Source: Oscillospiraceae bacterium
GTDB taxonomy: Bacteria; Bacillota; Clostridia; Oscillospirales; Oscillospiraceae
Assembly (NCBI GenBank): GCA_017935145.1
Contig: JAGBIE010000011.1
Location: forward strand, 1-40,666
Reading direction: 5' to 3'
Length of the DNA: 40,666 nt
Numbering within the stretch: the stretch's first letter is position 1; each line of letters opens with the position of its first letter. Position numbers and translations under genes: made by a program. This document shows positions 24,487 through 32,342 of this stretch, in pieces. The notes beneath the pieces are model-generated. The model ran no database searches. It saw only the letters and a list, made by a program, of their open reading frames with translations, and was not told where the DNA came from.

Positions 24487-24498
24487 TGAATTTTGCCA

Positions 24499-24527
24499 TT
24501 TACTCCCCTGCCATTTTGTGTTATGAT
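24499..24527 (+). promoter_or_regulatory. Promoter of the AEC transporter gene
   Basis: TTTACT (24499-24504) and TATGAT (24522-24527) are spaced by 17 bases, about 28 bases before the ATG at 24556. It is divergent from the alaS promoter, with their -35 boxes about 12 bases apart. Confidence 0.65.
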
Positions 24528-24555
24528 ACTGGGCAGTGAAAGGATGTGAGAAAAG

Positions 24556-25497
24556 ATGGATATGGGCTTTATTCTCTCGAAACTCATGATGATGTTTGCC
24601 GCCATTTTGGCATCCTTTGTGGCGGTGAAAAAGGGACTTTGGGGCAAAGAAGGCAACTTGGTGTTTTCAAAAGCCGTGACCTATGTGTTAAATCCTGCCA
24701 CCATTCTCGCATCCACCATGACAGGGGAACGTCCCCTCTCTAATTCGCAGGTGCTTATTTTGGTCGCCATCGCGTTTGCCTGCTATGCGTTTTTAATTGC
24801 CAGTTCCTTTCTCATCCCTAAGATTCTGCGGGTAAAGGCGGACAAAGAGCGGATTTATCGCTTTATGTATATCTTCTCCAATGTAGGCTTCTTTGGTCTT
24901 CCTGTGGTGCGCGCCCTGTTTGGTGCCAGTGCCGCATTTTTGGTGGTCATTTACATTCTCCCCTTCCAAACCCTCACCTTTACCTATGGGGTCATTCTCA
25001 TGGCAAAGGGGCAAGACGGGGTGAAACTAAGTCCCAAAATGCTCCTGCACCCCATGATTTTATCCTGCGTGGCGGCGCTCATTTTGTACCTGTGCAAAGT
25101 GCAGGTTCCCGATTTGGTGAAAGAGCCCCTCAACTTCTTAGGTGATGCCACCAGCCCCTTGGCTATGATGGTAGTGGGTGGCAGTTTGGCATTTACTCCC
25201 TTAAAAAGTGTCTTTCACAACTGGCGACTGTATGCCCTGACCGCCATAAAATCCTTTGTAGTGCCAGTGCTGGTGCTGTTCACGCTCAAAGCCATTTTGC
25301 CCCAGACGGAAAGTTATCGGCTGATGATTGGCGTTTCCGCCATTATTATGTCCATGCCCGTGGCGGCGGTATCCACCATTTTGGCAAACCAGTACAATCA
25401 GGATGTGACCATTCCTGCTTCGGGGGTGTGTTTATCCACCCTTTGCAGTGTGGTTTCCATCCCCTTTGTGATGTGGCTACTGAACACGGTATTATAA
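24556..25497 (+). CDS. AEC-family (auxin efflux carrier-like) transporter
   Basis: The 313-residue protein is an integral membrane protein of about ten helices, arranged as two five-helix halves, as in the AEC/MleP family, which carry malate, lactate or other organic anions in bacteria. Visible family traits are the LNPATILAS segment in the first half, the FSNVGFFGLPVV stretch and the MSMPVAA segment in the second half. It has its own promoter and ends at a bidirectional terminator. The substrate cannot be predicted from context: alaS upstream is divergent and unrelated. Confidence 0.9.
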   Translation: MDMGFILSKLMMMFAAILASFVAVKKGLWGKEGNLVFSKAVTYVLNPATILASTMTGERPLSNSQVLILVAIAFACYAFLIASSFLIPKILRVKADKERIYRFMYIFSNVGFFGLPVVRALFGASAAFLVVIYILPFQTLTFTYGVILMAKGQDGVKLSPKMLLHPMILSCVAALILYLCKVQVPDLVKEPLNFLGDATSPLAMMVVGGSLAFTPLKSVFHNWRLYALTAIKSFVVPVLVLFTLKAILPQTESYRLMIGVSAIIMSMPVAAVSTILANQYNQDVTIPASGVCLSTLCSVVSIPFVMWLLNTVL

Positions 25498-25504
25498 AAA
25501 ACAA

Positions 25505-25538
25505 GAAAACACCCAAGGGTTTTCCCTTGGGTGTTTTT
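25505..25538. terminator. Bidirectional intrinsic terminator
   Basis: CACCCAAGGG and CCCTTGGGTG form a ten-pair stem with a T4 loop, flanked by A-rich and T-rich runs, and serve both the AEC gene and the convergent U32 operon. Confidence 0.92.
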
Positions 25539-26759
25539 TTATTTGGGAGATAAGTCCTCTTCCTTACGGAGGATGGAATAGGCGGGGACTTTTTGGGGCA
25601 GTTGCATTTGAAAACGCATTTGGGGCGTGCGGGGCTCTTTGATGGGGTTTTGTTCTTCATCCCACATCTCCTCTGCGGTGATGGGAAGGGGCAGGAAATC
25701 AGGACCTACCACTTCCAAAGCATCCCCTTGAGAGAATTTGTTCCGCAAGGACACAGTGGCAAGACCGTTATCATCGCAGTCTTCCACAATGCCACAGACC
25801 TGCCACTGGCGGATGTAGCGGGAGTTTTCCGTGTACTGACCCGGTTCGCCATAGTAAAAACCTGTGGCGTAGTGGCGGTGGGAGACTTTGTCCACCTCAT
25901 CCCGCCAGCGGGAATCGGGGGTCTTCCCTGCCCACACATCGTCCAAAACATGGCGGTATGCCCCTGTGACGATGGCGGCATAGTAGGCGGATTTGGCTCT
26001 GCCCTCAATTTTGAGGCAATCGATGCCCGCGTCAATGAGGTCGTCCAGATGGTCTATCATGCACATATCGCGGGAGTTGAGGATGTACGTGCCCTTTTCG
26101 TCTTCAAAGACGGGGAAATATTCTCCAGGGCGTTTTTCTTCCATGAGAGTGTACTCATAGCGACAGGGCTGGGCGCAAGCGCCCCGATTGGAGTCCCGCC
26201 CCGTCATGTAGCCAGAGAGTAGACAGCGACCCGAATAACTGACGCACATTGCCCCGTGGCAGAAGGTTTCCAGTTCCAAGGCGGGGGAAACTTTTTGGCG
26301 GATGGTGATAATTTCATCCAAACTCAGTTCCCGCGCCAAAACCACACGGCTGGCGCCCAAATCGTGCCACGCTTGGGCACAGGCATAGTTGGAGATACTC
26401 TGCTGGGTGGAAACATGGCGCTGGCAGTGGGGAGCATATTTCCCAGCCAAGGTGAAACAGCCCAAGTCTGCCAAAATAAGGGCATCCACCCCTGCATCGT
26501 CCAAGCGCTCCAAATGGGCGGACAAATCCAACATTTCATCGTTACGGGGCATGGTATTTACTGTGACATGGACTTTAACCCCATGCTCGTGGGCAAATTT
26601 TGCGGCTTTGGGCAGTTCTTCGGGAGAGAAATTCCCCGCAAAGGAGCGCATGCCAAAGGATGTGCCTGCCAGATACACCGCATCTGCCCCGTAGCGCACC
26701 GCCATATTCAGGCGCTCCATATCTCCTGCGGGACAGAGAAGCTCCGGTTTCTTTCTCAT
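25539..26759 (-). CDS. U32-family peptidase-like protein (tRNA/rRNA hydroxylation type)
   Basis: The 406-residue protein has the U32 signature region ETFCHGAMCVSYSGRC and further cysteines (about 165-200) that in relatives hold a metal or cluster. Members once called collagenases (YegQ/TrhP, RlhA) are now linked to hydroxylation of tRNA or 23S rRNA with prephenate as a partner; whether this one acts on tRNA is inference. The N-terminal CPAGDMERLNMAVRYGADAV stretch is a family mark. The ATG at 26759 overlaps the mltG stop as TAATG, so translation is coupled; an alternative GTG five codons earlier is less likely. It is the last gene of the operon that begins with tagA. Confidence 0.9.
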   Translation of the reverse strand: MRKKPELLCPAGDMERLNMAVRYGADAVYLAGTSFGMRSFAGNFSPEELPKAAKFAHEHGVKVHVTVNTMPRNDEMLDLSAHLERLDDAGVDALILADLGCFTLAGKYAPHCQRHVSTQQSISNYACAQAWHDLGASRVVLARELSLDEIITIRQKVSPALELETFCHGAMCVSYSGRCLLSGYMTGRDSNRGACAQPCRYEYTLMEEKRPGEYFPVFEDEKGTYILNSRDMCMIDHLDDLIDAGIDCLKIEGRAKSAYYAAIVTGAYRHVLDDVWAGKTPDSRWRDEVDKVSHRHYATGFYYGEPGQYTENSRYIRQWQVCGIVEDCDDNGLATVSLRNKFSQGDALEVVGPDFLPLPITAEEMWDEEQNPIKEPRTPQMRFQMQLPQKVPAYSILRKEEDLSPK

Positions 26760-28129
26760 TAGCCCAACCCCCACAAGAATGCCAAATGCTCATCGTAGGT
26801 ACGGGAGAAGTGGTGGGTGCCGTCCTTATCCAAGGCGTAGAAATAATACTGGGTATCCTTGGGGAACAGGGCGCCACGGATGGAGGTCATGCCGGGGTTG
26901 GCAATGGCACCGGCGGGCAGACCGGGATATTTATAGGTGTTATAGGGACTATCAATGAGGGTATCCTGCTGGGTAAGGGTCTCCTTGCGCTCTTCTAAGA
27001 TATACTGGATGGTAGCGTCAATTTCGAGGCAGGGATATTTCTTACTGCACAGGCGGTTATAGATGACGGAGGCGATGGTGGTGGCTTCTTGGGCATTGGC
27101 CGCCTCTTTTTCAATGAGGGATGCCACATTGAGAAGGTCATACATGCTCAGTTCGCTGGCCTCAATTTCCGCACGGGTGAAGCCGTTTTGGGCTTTGCGG
27201 GCGCGGAGGGTGAGATTCAGTTCTTCCAAGGCATTATAAAGTTCATCGGTGAGTTTTTTATTGGTATTGCGGAGGAATTTATTGAGGACATTTCGAGGCT
27301 CGTCATCCATATAGAACTCGTAGGTATCGGGGAAGAGACAGCCCTCCAAGCGGTTGGGGTCACCCACAGGTGCGCCCACCAAGAACTCGTAGTCAAATTC
27401 CTCGTTGGCGGCGGCATCCCACAGTTTATTTGCAGAACAGACGCCTTTTTCTTCCAGCAAAGCAAAGATCTGACGGCACTCGTAGCCTTCGGGAATCATC
27501 ACTTCCACGGTGGCGCGCTGACCCACTGCCGCCATGCCATTGACAAGGGCATGGTAGTCGTAAAGGTCGCTGAGTTCGTAAGTGCCAGGGCGGATTTTAC
27601 GATCCGCATTGGCGAGATTGCAGTACAGACGGAAGAGCCAAGGATATTCGATGAGACCTGCATCTTCCAAGCGGTCAGCGATGGAATCACTGGTATCGTT
27701 TTCTGTGACGGTAAAGGTGATGGTCACATCATCGCCTGTGAGGGCGGCAACATCGTCCAAAATGAACCAACCACAGAGGGCGAACACTACGCTCACCAGC
27801 AAAACACCCATGACATAGAGGAAGGTCTTAATGCCCATGGGCATTCTGCCAAAGAAGGTGGTGGGAACATCGTCCTCCTCTTCTTCCTCTTCCCCATCCA
27901 GTTCCAGTTCTGCATATTCACGGGGCAGAACGGGCTCAAAATGGAGTTTATCTTCGGGCAAGGGGGCGGGAGCATCCTCTTGGGGGGCATCATTTGTGCC
28001 CATGAGTTCATCCAAATGGGCAATCTCCTCCCGTGTAGAGCGAATCAGTTCGTCAATGGACATTTCATCCGTATCAATTTTGATGGTATCGCCCAATTCC
28101 GGCGAGACCTTTTTTTCAAAATCTTCCAT
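26759..28129 (-). CDS. mltG: Endolytic murein transglycosylase MltG
   Basis: MltG cuts nascent glycan strands at the membrane and sets their length. The 456-residue protein has a long cytosolic acidic tail (residues 1-95, with a run of glutamates near 80-85), one membrane helix (about 98-122), a LysM-like region and the YceG catalytic domain. The catalytic glutamate is probably E339 in ASLIEKEA. The tail is longer than in E. coli MltG (about 340 residues in all), which is common in Firmicutes. An AAGGAGG site precedes the ATG. It lies between a DJ-1 gene and the U32 gene. Confidence 0.93.
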   Translation of the reverse strand: MEDFEKKVSPELGDTIKIDTDEMSIDELIRSTREEIAHLDELMGTNDAPQEDAPAPLPEDKLHFEPVLPREYAELELDGEEEEEEDDVPTTFFGRMPMGIKTFLYVMGVLLVSVVFALCGWFILDDVAALTGDDVTITFTVTENDTSDSIADRLEDAGLIEYPWLFRLYCNLANADRKIRPGTYELSDLYDYHALVNGMAAVGQRATVEVMIPEGYECRQIFALLEEKGVCSANKLWDAAANEEFDYEFLVGAPVGDPNRLEGCLFPDTYEFYMDDEPRNVLNKFLRNTNKKLTDELYNALEELNLTLRARKAQNGFTRAEIEASELSMYDLLNVASLIEKEAANAQEATTIASVIYNRLCSKKYPCLEIDATIQYILEERKETLTQQDTLIDSPYNTYKYPGLPAGAIANPGMTSIRGALFPKDTQYYFYALDKDGTHHFSRTYDEHLAFLWGLG

Positions 28130-28144
28130 AGTTCCTCCTTTTCC

Positions 28145-28687
28145 TCAGGAAGCGAAGACCATAGCTTTGCGGACGGCGTTTGCCGTTTCTTCCCCTTTGA
28201 GGGCAGTAAGAAGCGTAAAGCCGAATTCCATAGCGCTCCCTGCGGCTTGACCGCAGATGACATTACCATCCTGCGTGACGGGGGCATCGGTAGCGTGGGC
28301 GGAGAGCATTTGCTCTTTCATATCGGGATAGCAGGTGACGGTTTTTCCTGCGGTGATGCCCAATTTTTCCAGCACTGTGGGAGCGGCGCAGATGGCGCAG
28401 ACGAATTTCTCTTCTGCAAAGGCGATTTGGATTTTTTCCATGGCCGTACGGCTATCCTCAATGGATTTGACACCGCCGAGACCGCCAGGAAGCACAATCA
28501 TTTCTAAGGCATTATCGTCCATTTCTTCTACGGTGATATCGGCCTGCACCGTAATGCCATGACCGCCTGTAATCCACTTGCCACCGATACCTGCGGTTTG
28601 CACTTCCACACCGCCACGGCGGAGAATATCCACAGGGGCGAGGGCTTCCACTTCTTCAAAGCCTTGACCTAACAGCACATAGACCAT
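28145..28687 (-). CDS. DJ-1/PfpI family protein (YajL-like)
   Basis: The 180-residue protein has the DJ-1 fold hallmarks: G-Q-G-F-E-E near the start, the PGG motif about residue 68 and the nucleophilic elbow A-I-C-A-A-P with the reactive Cys near 99. Relatives act as chaperones, glyoxalases or deglycases; the precise role is debated. The ATG follows GGAGG with eight bases between and comes three bases after the tmk stop, so it is within the operon. Confidence 0.92.
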   Translation of the reverse strand: MVYVLLGQGFEEVEALAPVDILRRGGVEVQTAGIGGKWITGGHGITVQADITVEEMDDNALEMIVLPGGLGGVKSIEDSRTAMEKIQIAFAEEKFVCAICAAPTVLEKLGITAGKTVTCYPDMKEQMLSAHATDAPVTQDGNVICGQAAGSAMEFGFTLLTALKGEETANAVRKAMVFAS

Positions 28688-28690
28688 GGT

Positions 28691-29359
28691 TTAGTCCTCC
28701 AAACAGCGTTTTACATAGGAAAAAATTTCTTCGTGAATGTCTTCACGGCTACGGACAGCGCCATCCTTGGCGCAGGAAATGTTCTGCCAGCCGTAAAACT
28801 CAGCGGCATGAGCACCTGCTTCACGGCAGGAGAGCAGGTATGCCTTGTCCTTTTCGTGGATATCTGCCGTGGTATTGGTTTCCGCTTCTCTACCCCGCAT
28901 GAGAGTTTGGCTTAGTTCGATGGGCATATCCAAGCGCAAGACCAAGTCGGGGCAAGGCAGTTGCATTTTGGTAAACTCCAAATCGTAGAGCCAGCGGAAG
29001 AAATCCTCCCGCTCCGCGGGGGGCATTTTGCTCCCTTGATGAACGGCATTGGAGGTGGTGTAGCGGTCAGAGATGAGCACGCCACCTTGTTCGTAAAAAT
29101 CCTTCCAATCCTCAGCATAGGATGCAAAGCGGTCCACCGCATAGAAGGTGGAGGCGGCATAAGCGCCTACATCGGTGGGTTTGGAGCCAAATTCACCGCC
29201 TAAGTACATGCGGATGAGGGCGGAGGATTCTTTTTCATAGCGAGGGAAGCGGAGACGGCGGAAAGAGAGTCCCTCCTGCTCCATGCGGGTGGCGAGAAGT
29301 TCCATTTGGGTGGATTTGCCACTACCATCGGTGCCTTCCAATACAATGAGTTTTCCCAT
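28691..29359 (-). CDS. tmk: Thymidylate kinase
   Basis: It phosphorylates dTMP to dTDP. The 222-residue protein has the P-loop GTDGSGKST at residues about 9-17, a D-R-Y motif near 98 and an R-rich lid region around 155. It is a little longer than the usual bacterial enzyme (about 205-215) and has the somewhat divergent sequence seen in a Clostridia branch of the family. It starts four bases after the tagA stop with AGAAGG before its ATG. Confidence 0.9.
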   Translation of the reverse strand: MGKLIVLEGTDGSGKSTQMELLATRMEQEGLSFRRLRFPRYEKESSALIRMYLGGEFGSKPTDVGAYAASTFYAVDRFASYAEDWKDFYEQGGVLISDRYTTSNAVHQGSKMPPAEREDFFRWLYDLEFTKMQLPCPDLVLRLDMPIELSQTLMRGREAETNTTADIHEKDKAYLLSCREAGAHAAEFYGWQNISCAKDGAVRSREDIHEEIFSYVKRCLED

Positions 29360-29363
29360 AAAA

Positions 29364-30083
29364 TTACCTTCTTATTTTCTTGGCGAGGGCCGCCAGAATA
29401 TATTTGGGCAGGCACATCATTCTGCCCAGCCGTTTGGGCTCTTTCAGGAGCCGATAAAACCACTCTAAATTACAGCGAATCATCCACTTGGGAGCGCGCT
29501 TTACTGTGCCTGCGAAGGCATCCAAAGTGCCACCGAGACCGATGAGCATGGTTGCGCCTGTATGATGCAGGTGTTTTTCCATAAACAGTTCCTGCTTGGG
29601 TGCGCCAAGGCAGACAAACAGGACATCGGCGCCGGATTCCTTGATGTTTTCCACCACGGCAGTTTCATCCTGAAAATAGCCGTCCGCCATGCCACAGATG
29701 GTGAGGTTGGGGTGCTTTTGGAGCATTTTCTCTGCCGCCAATTCCGCCACACCGGGCTTGCCACCCAAAAGGTAGAGTTTGTAGCCCTCCTCAGCCATGA
29801 CAGAAAGAAGATTGGTAGCAAAATCCACACCCGCCACTTTTTCTTTTAGGGGTGTGCCTAAGATTTTGGATGCCATGACCACCCCTGCGCCATCAGGCAA
29901 AAGCAGTCCTGCTCCGTTTAAGAGATTGCGGAATGTTTCATCCTTTATGGCTTTGTAGCCGATTTCCGCATTGGGGGTGGCGCAATAGAACACTTCTCGC
30001 TTTTGCAGTTTTTCCCGCGCTATGGAAATAGCTTCTTCCATGGTGACATGGTCGAAGGAAAGACCCAAAATATCCAGTTTCAT
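29364..30083 (-). CDS. WecG/TagA/CpsF family glycosyltransferase
   Basis: Members add N-acetylmannosamine or a related sugar to a lipid-linked GlcNAc, an early step in wall teichoic acid or secondary wall polysaccharide synthesis at the inner face of the membrane. The 239-residue protein shows the family motifs PNAE near residue 37, LLPDGAGV near 60 and GAPKQE near 160, and the length fits. It is the first gene of an operon with its own promoter. With CsaB about 2.5 kb away, it suggests a linkage-unit enzyme for a pyruvylated wall polymer, but this is inference. Confidence 0.92.
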   Translation of the reverse strand: MKLDILGLSFDHVTMEEAISIAREKLQKREVFYCATPNAEIGYKAIKDETFRNLLNGAGLLLPDGAGVVMASKILGTPLKEKVAGVDFATNLLSVMAEEGYKLYLLGGKPGVAELAAEKMLQKHPNLTICGMADGYFQDETAVVENIKESGADVLFVCLGAPKQELFMEKHLHHTGATMLIGLGGTLDAFAGTVKRAPKWMIRCNLEWFYRLLKEPKRLGRMMCLPKYILAALAKKIRR

Positions 30084-30118
30084 ACCTCTTCCCCCTTTGC
30101 ATAGTTATAGATAGTACT

Positions 30119-30148
30119 ATCATAGCACAACTCGCAGGCTTTTGTCTA
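30119..30148 (-). promoter_or_regulatory. Promoter of the tagA-tmk-mltG operon
   Basis: On the minus strand TAGACA (30143-30148), an 18-base spacer and TATGAT (30119-30124) lie about 36 bases before the ATG. Confidence 0.7.
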
Positions 30149-30162
30149 TCATTCTGCCCAAC

Positions 30163-30200
30163 AAAAAAGGAGCGAAAGAGGGTATCTTTTCGCTCCTTTT
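30163..30200 (-). terminator. Terminator after the amidase gene
   Basis: On the minus strand AAGGAGCGAAA pairs with TTTCGCTCCTT around a ten-base loop and is followed by T residues. It lies between the amidase and the tagA operon. Confidence 0.85.
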
Positions 30201-30203
30201 GGC

Positions 30204-30818
30204 TTATTTGGTTTTCATGCGATAGAGAATGAGGGCAAGGGCTTCCCTTGTAATGGGGTCTTTCCAGTGATATGCCCCTTCTTCATTCCCCTGAAAGATG
30301 CCTTCCGCCACCGCCCATGCGCAGGCTTCCTCTGCCCAAAAAGAGGGCTTGTCCTCCTGCAGGGCATGGAGAAAGTCTTCCCACATTTGGGGATTTGTCA
30401 CCATGGGCGCGGGACAAATTTTGCCCGTGACATCGTAGTGACGAATGACCCTAGTTGCGGGAATTTTATGGGTTTCCATGAGGGTTTTGACCAGTTCTAT
30501 CCCCCGCTTTAGGGTCTCTTGGGGAATATAATAGTCCCCATTTTCATCTTTTTTAGAACACAGTTCCACACCGATGGAACGGCTGTTCATGGTAAAATTC
30601 CCCGCGTGCCAAGCGGTATCTTCCTCCCGCACGGAACGCACCGTCTCCTTTTCATCCACAAAGTAGTGGGCGGAGGCTTTGCGGTCTAATCCCGCAAAAT
30701 ATTGGGCGTTATGTTCCGCCGTGTCTCCATCCCCCGCGGTGTAGTGGATGACAATGTGGTCCACCTCACGGGTGCGTTTCGGGGTAAAGTTGCTTTTATG
30801 GGCTAAGATTTCTTTCAT
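30204..30818 (-). CDS. N-acetylmuramoyl-L-alanine amidase with SLH-like C-terminus (endolysin type)
   Basis: It cleaves the bond between muramic acid and the stem peptide. The 204-residue protein has an amidase_2 domain (residues about 15-145) with zinc ligands at H25 (IHYTAG), the H-Y-D-V-T-G-K motif near 128 and the Cys of C-P-A-P. The last 45 residues (about 155-204) resemble a single S-layer homology repeat with TREALALILYRM at its end, a build common in Clostridia phage endolysins. There is no signal peptide. It overlaps the upstream holin gene by four bases. Phage-type lysin is the likely origin; it might be domesticated. Confidence 0.9.
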   Translation of the reverse strand: MKEILAHKSNFTPKRTREVDHIVIHYTAGDGDTAEHNAQYFAGLDRKASAHYFVDEKETVRSVREEDTAWHAGNFTMNSRSIGVELCSKKDENGDYYIPQETLKRGIELVKTLMETHKIPATRVIRHYDVTGKICPAPMVTNPQMWEDFLHALQEDKPSFWAEEACAWAVAEGIFQGNEEGAYHWKDPITREALALILYRMKTK

Positions 30819-30997
30819 GCGCTCACCGCGTTCTTCTGATACTGGGTGCCAAAATAAAAAGACACGATGACGGTGAAGATGGTGAGAAACTCCTGACCCG
30901 AAATGCGACCTAAAATGGTAATATAGGCAAACACTCCCGTGAGCACGAGGGTGACAATGGATTTCACCGACAGAAGTTTGACAGCTTTTTCTTTCAT
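30815..30997 (-). CDS. Small holin-like membrane protein
   Basis: The 60-residue protein has a basic start and two hydrophobic segments (about 12-29 and 36-50), ending in a short polar tail. Its size, position in front of an amidase with a four-base overlap, and sequence (ISGQEFLTIFTVIVSFYFGTQ) fit a phage holin found in Firmicutes lysis cassettes. A GAGGAGG site lies seven bases before the ATG. The family name cannot be given with certainty. Confidence 0.8.
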   Translation of the reverse strand: MKEKAVKLLSVKSIVTLVLTGVFAYITILGRISGQEFLTIFTVIVSFYFGTQYQKNAVSA

Positions 30998-31013
30998 ATT
31001 TGTTCCTCCTCTT

Positions 31014-31292
31014 TTATTCTATGGTATTCCGTGTGATGTTTTCCTGTGCTTCCAGCATCGTAAGACGATGCTCACAGTCCGCCATGGCTTCCTCTTGCTG
31101 AGAGAGTTTCTGCCAAATGCGGTCGTGGCTTTTGGTGTTTTGGTCTGCGATGGTGCTAAGTTCCTGACGCAGATTATCCAAAAGCGCTGTGAGGCGAGTT
31201 AAGGATGCATTGAGGCAAAGCATGGGCTTCATCACGGTGGCAAACAGCGCCACAAGGGTGGCAAGCACACCCACAATGGTCCATTCCGTCAT
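31014..31292 (-). CDS. Phage-like small membrane protein with coiled coil
   Basis: The 92-residue protein has one N-terminal membrane segment (about 5-25) followed by a long charged helix, probably a coiled coil (about 30-85). This resembles XhlA-like proteins and other tail/lysis-associated membrane proteins of Firmicutes phages. It comes 16 bases before the holin gene and shares its transcript. Its own ribosome site is GGGGG about seven bases before the ATG. Function is unknown; a helper for holin insertion is a guess. Confidence 0.75.
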   Translation of the reverse strand: MTEWTIVGVLATLVALFATVMKPMLCLNASLTRLTALLDNLRQELSTIADQNTKSHDRIWQKLSQQEEAMADCEHRLTMLEAQENITRNTIE

Positions 31293-31331
31293 ATTTAATC
31301 CCCCCTTTCACCCTTAGGGGCAAATGGGGAG

Positions 31332-31357
31332 ATTGTTGCACGCTTTAGGGCAACAAT
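31332..31357. repeat. Inverted repeat between the divergent lysis cassette and the cysteine-rich gene
   Basis: ATTGTTGC (31332-31339) and GCAACAAT (31350-31357) are perfect complements with a ten-base gap. There is no T run, so it is not a normal terminator. Its place between divergent genes makes it a possible operator, which is inference. Confidence 0.55.
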
Positions 31358-31382
31358 TGCAATGACAGAATATAATTTTTTT

Positions 31383-31410
31383 CACATTCCCCCAAATGGG
31401 GCATACACTG
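31383..31410 (+). promoter_or_regulatory. Sigma-K-like promoter of the cysteine-rich gene
   Basis: CAC (31383-31385), a 16-base spacer and CATACACTG (31402-31410) resemble the late mother-cell consensus (AC, 16-17, CATA-NNN-TA), with the last base differing. No sigma-A promoter of equal quality was found in the same interval. Confidence 0.5.
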
Positions 31411-31453
31411 TGATGAAAGCGATTGCTTTATTTTATATGGAGGAGGTCACTCT

Positions 31454-32308
31454 ATGGCAGAAAACAATGTTGTCCGTCCTGCTTGCGATCTGACGGACAT
31501 TCGGGAAGCCGTTTGCATCCAGACGGGCAAGGTGATGGATGCATGCCGTGACAAGGATTGTATTGAAGATTTGCGCGTGTACTTAACCCGCGACTGTCAG
31601 GCGCTGTTGGATTGCGCCTCTGGCGCGAAAGTTCGGTCGGCAGAACTCATCTATGTGGACCCTGTGGTGGAGCATGTGCCTTACAATCCCGGCAACTACA
31701 CGGTGAACCTCACCTTCTACTACAAGGTGGTTGCCGAAGCCACCATGAACAGTTGCCGTCCCGCCACGGTGTATGGGCTTTCTGTATTCTCCAAGCGGGT
31801 TCTGCTCTACGGCGGAGAGGGTTGCGCCAAAGTGTTCACCAGCACCCGCTGGCCCGGTTGCATGGACAAAAAAGCCATGGGTCGTTGCAACATGCCCCGC
31901 GCGGTGGTGGAGGCGGTAGAACCCATGGTATTGGCGGCAAAAATTCAGGAAGTATCCTCCTGTTGCCGTTGCGATGTGGATTTGGGCGAGATTCCCGATG
32001 GCGTTCTGCAGTGCTTCGATGAGGATTTGGTGCTGGGTGGCGAAAAGCAGAGATTGTACGTGACCATCGGGCAGTTTTCCATCATCCGCATGGAACGGGA
32101 TACCCAACTGCTGATTCCCACCTTTGATTACTGCATCCCCACCAAGGAATGCAGTGATGTGGCGGGCATCTCCCCCGCAGAGGACGCTTGTGACATCTTT
32201 GCCCAAGTGGAGTTCCCTGTGGATGAGTTTTTCCCCAACAAAAATCACACCTGCGTCAGCCCCGAAGACAGTTGCACGGGATGCGCCGCAGGCTATCAGA
32301 CCACGTAA
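31454..32308 (+). CDS. Cysteine-rich conserved hypothetical protein, possible spore-coat protein
   Basis: The 284-residue protein has about 20 cysteines, spread through the sequence (with a CCRC cluster near residue 171) and few repeats. It lacks a signal peptide and membrane segments. I remember similar proteins as conserved hypotheticals of Clostridia with the opening CDLTDIREAVCI and a D-E-F-F-P segment near the end, but no characterised member. A sigma-K-like promoter and the high cysteine content suggest a cross-linked outer spore layer or an intracellular structural protein; this is inference. GGAGGAGG precedes the ATG. It is divergent from the lysis cassette and ends at a terminator. 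Confidence 0.8.
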   Translation: MAENNVVRPACDLTDIREAVCIQTGKVMDACRDKDCIEDLRVYLTRDCQALLDCASGAKVRSAELIYVDPVVEHVPYNPGNYTVNLTFYYKVVAEATMNSCRPATVYGLSVFSKRVLLYGGEGCAKVFTSTRWPGCMDKKAMGRCNMPRAVVEAVEPMVLAAKIQEVSSCCRCDVDLGEIPDGVLQCFDEDLVLGGEKQRLYVTIGQFSIIRMERDTQLLIPTFDYCIPTKECSDVAGISPAEDACDIFAQVEFPVDEFFPNKNHTCVSPEDSCTGCAAGYQTT

Positions 32309-32342
32309 AAAAACACGCACCCACACGGGTGCGTGTTTTTTA
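32309..32342. terminator. Bidirectional intrinsic terminator
   Basis: CACGCACCC and GGGTGCGTG form a nine-pair stem with loop ACAC, flanked by an A run and a T run, between the cysteine-rich gene and the convergent CsaB fusion. Confidence 0.92.

Noticed and set aside
22043..24526. A long plus-strand open frame of over 800 codons opposite alaS
   Set aside because: It is the antisense shadow of alaS and its leader; it has no ribosome site, looks unlike any protein family, and crosses the T-box.
27089..28507. A plus-strand frame of about 470 codons opposite mltG and the DJ-1 gene
   Set aside because: It spans two minus-strand genes with clear motifs and has no ribosome site.
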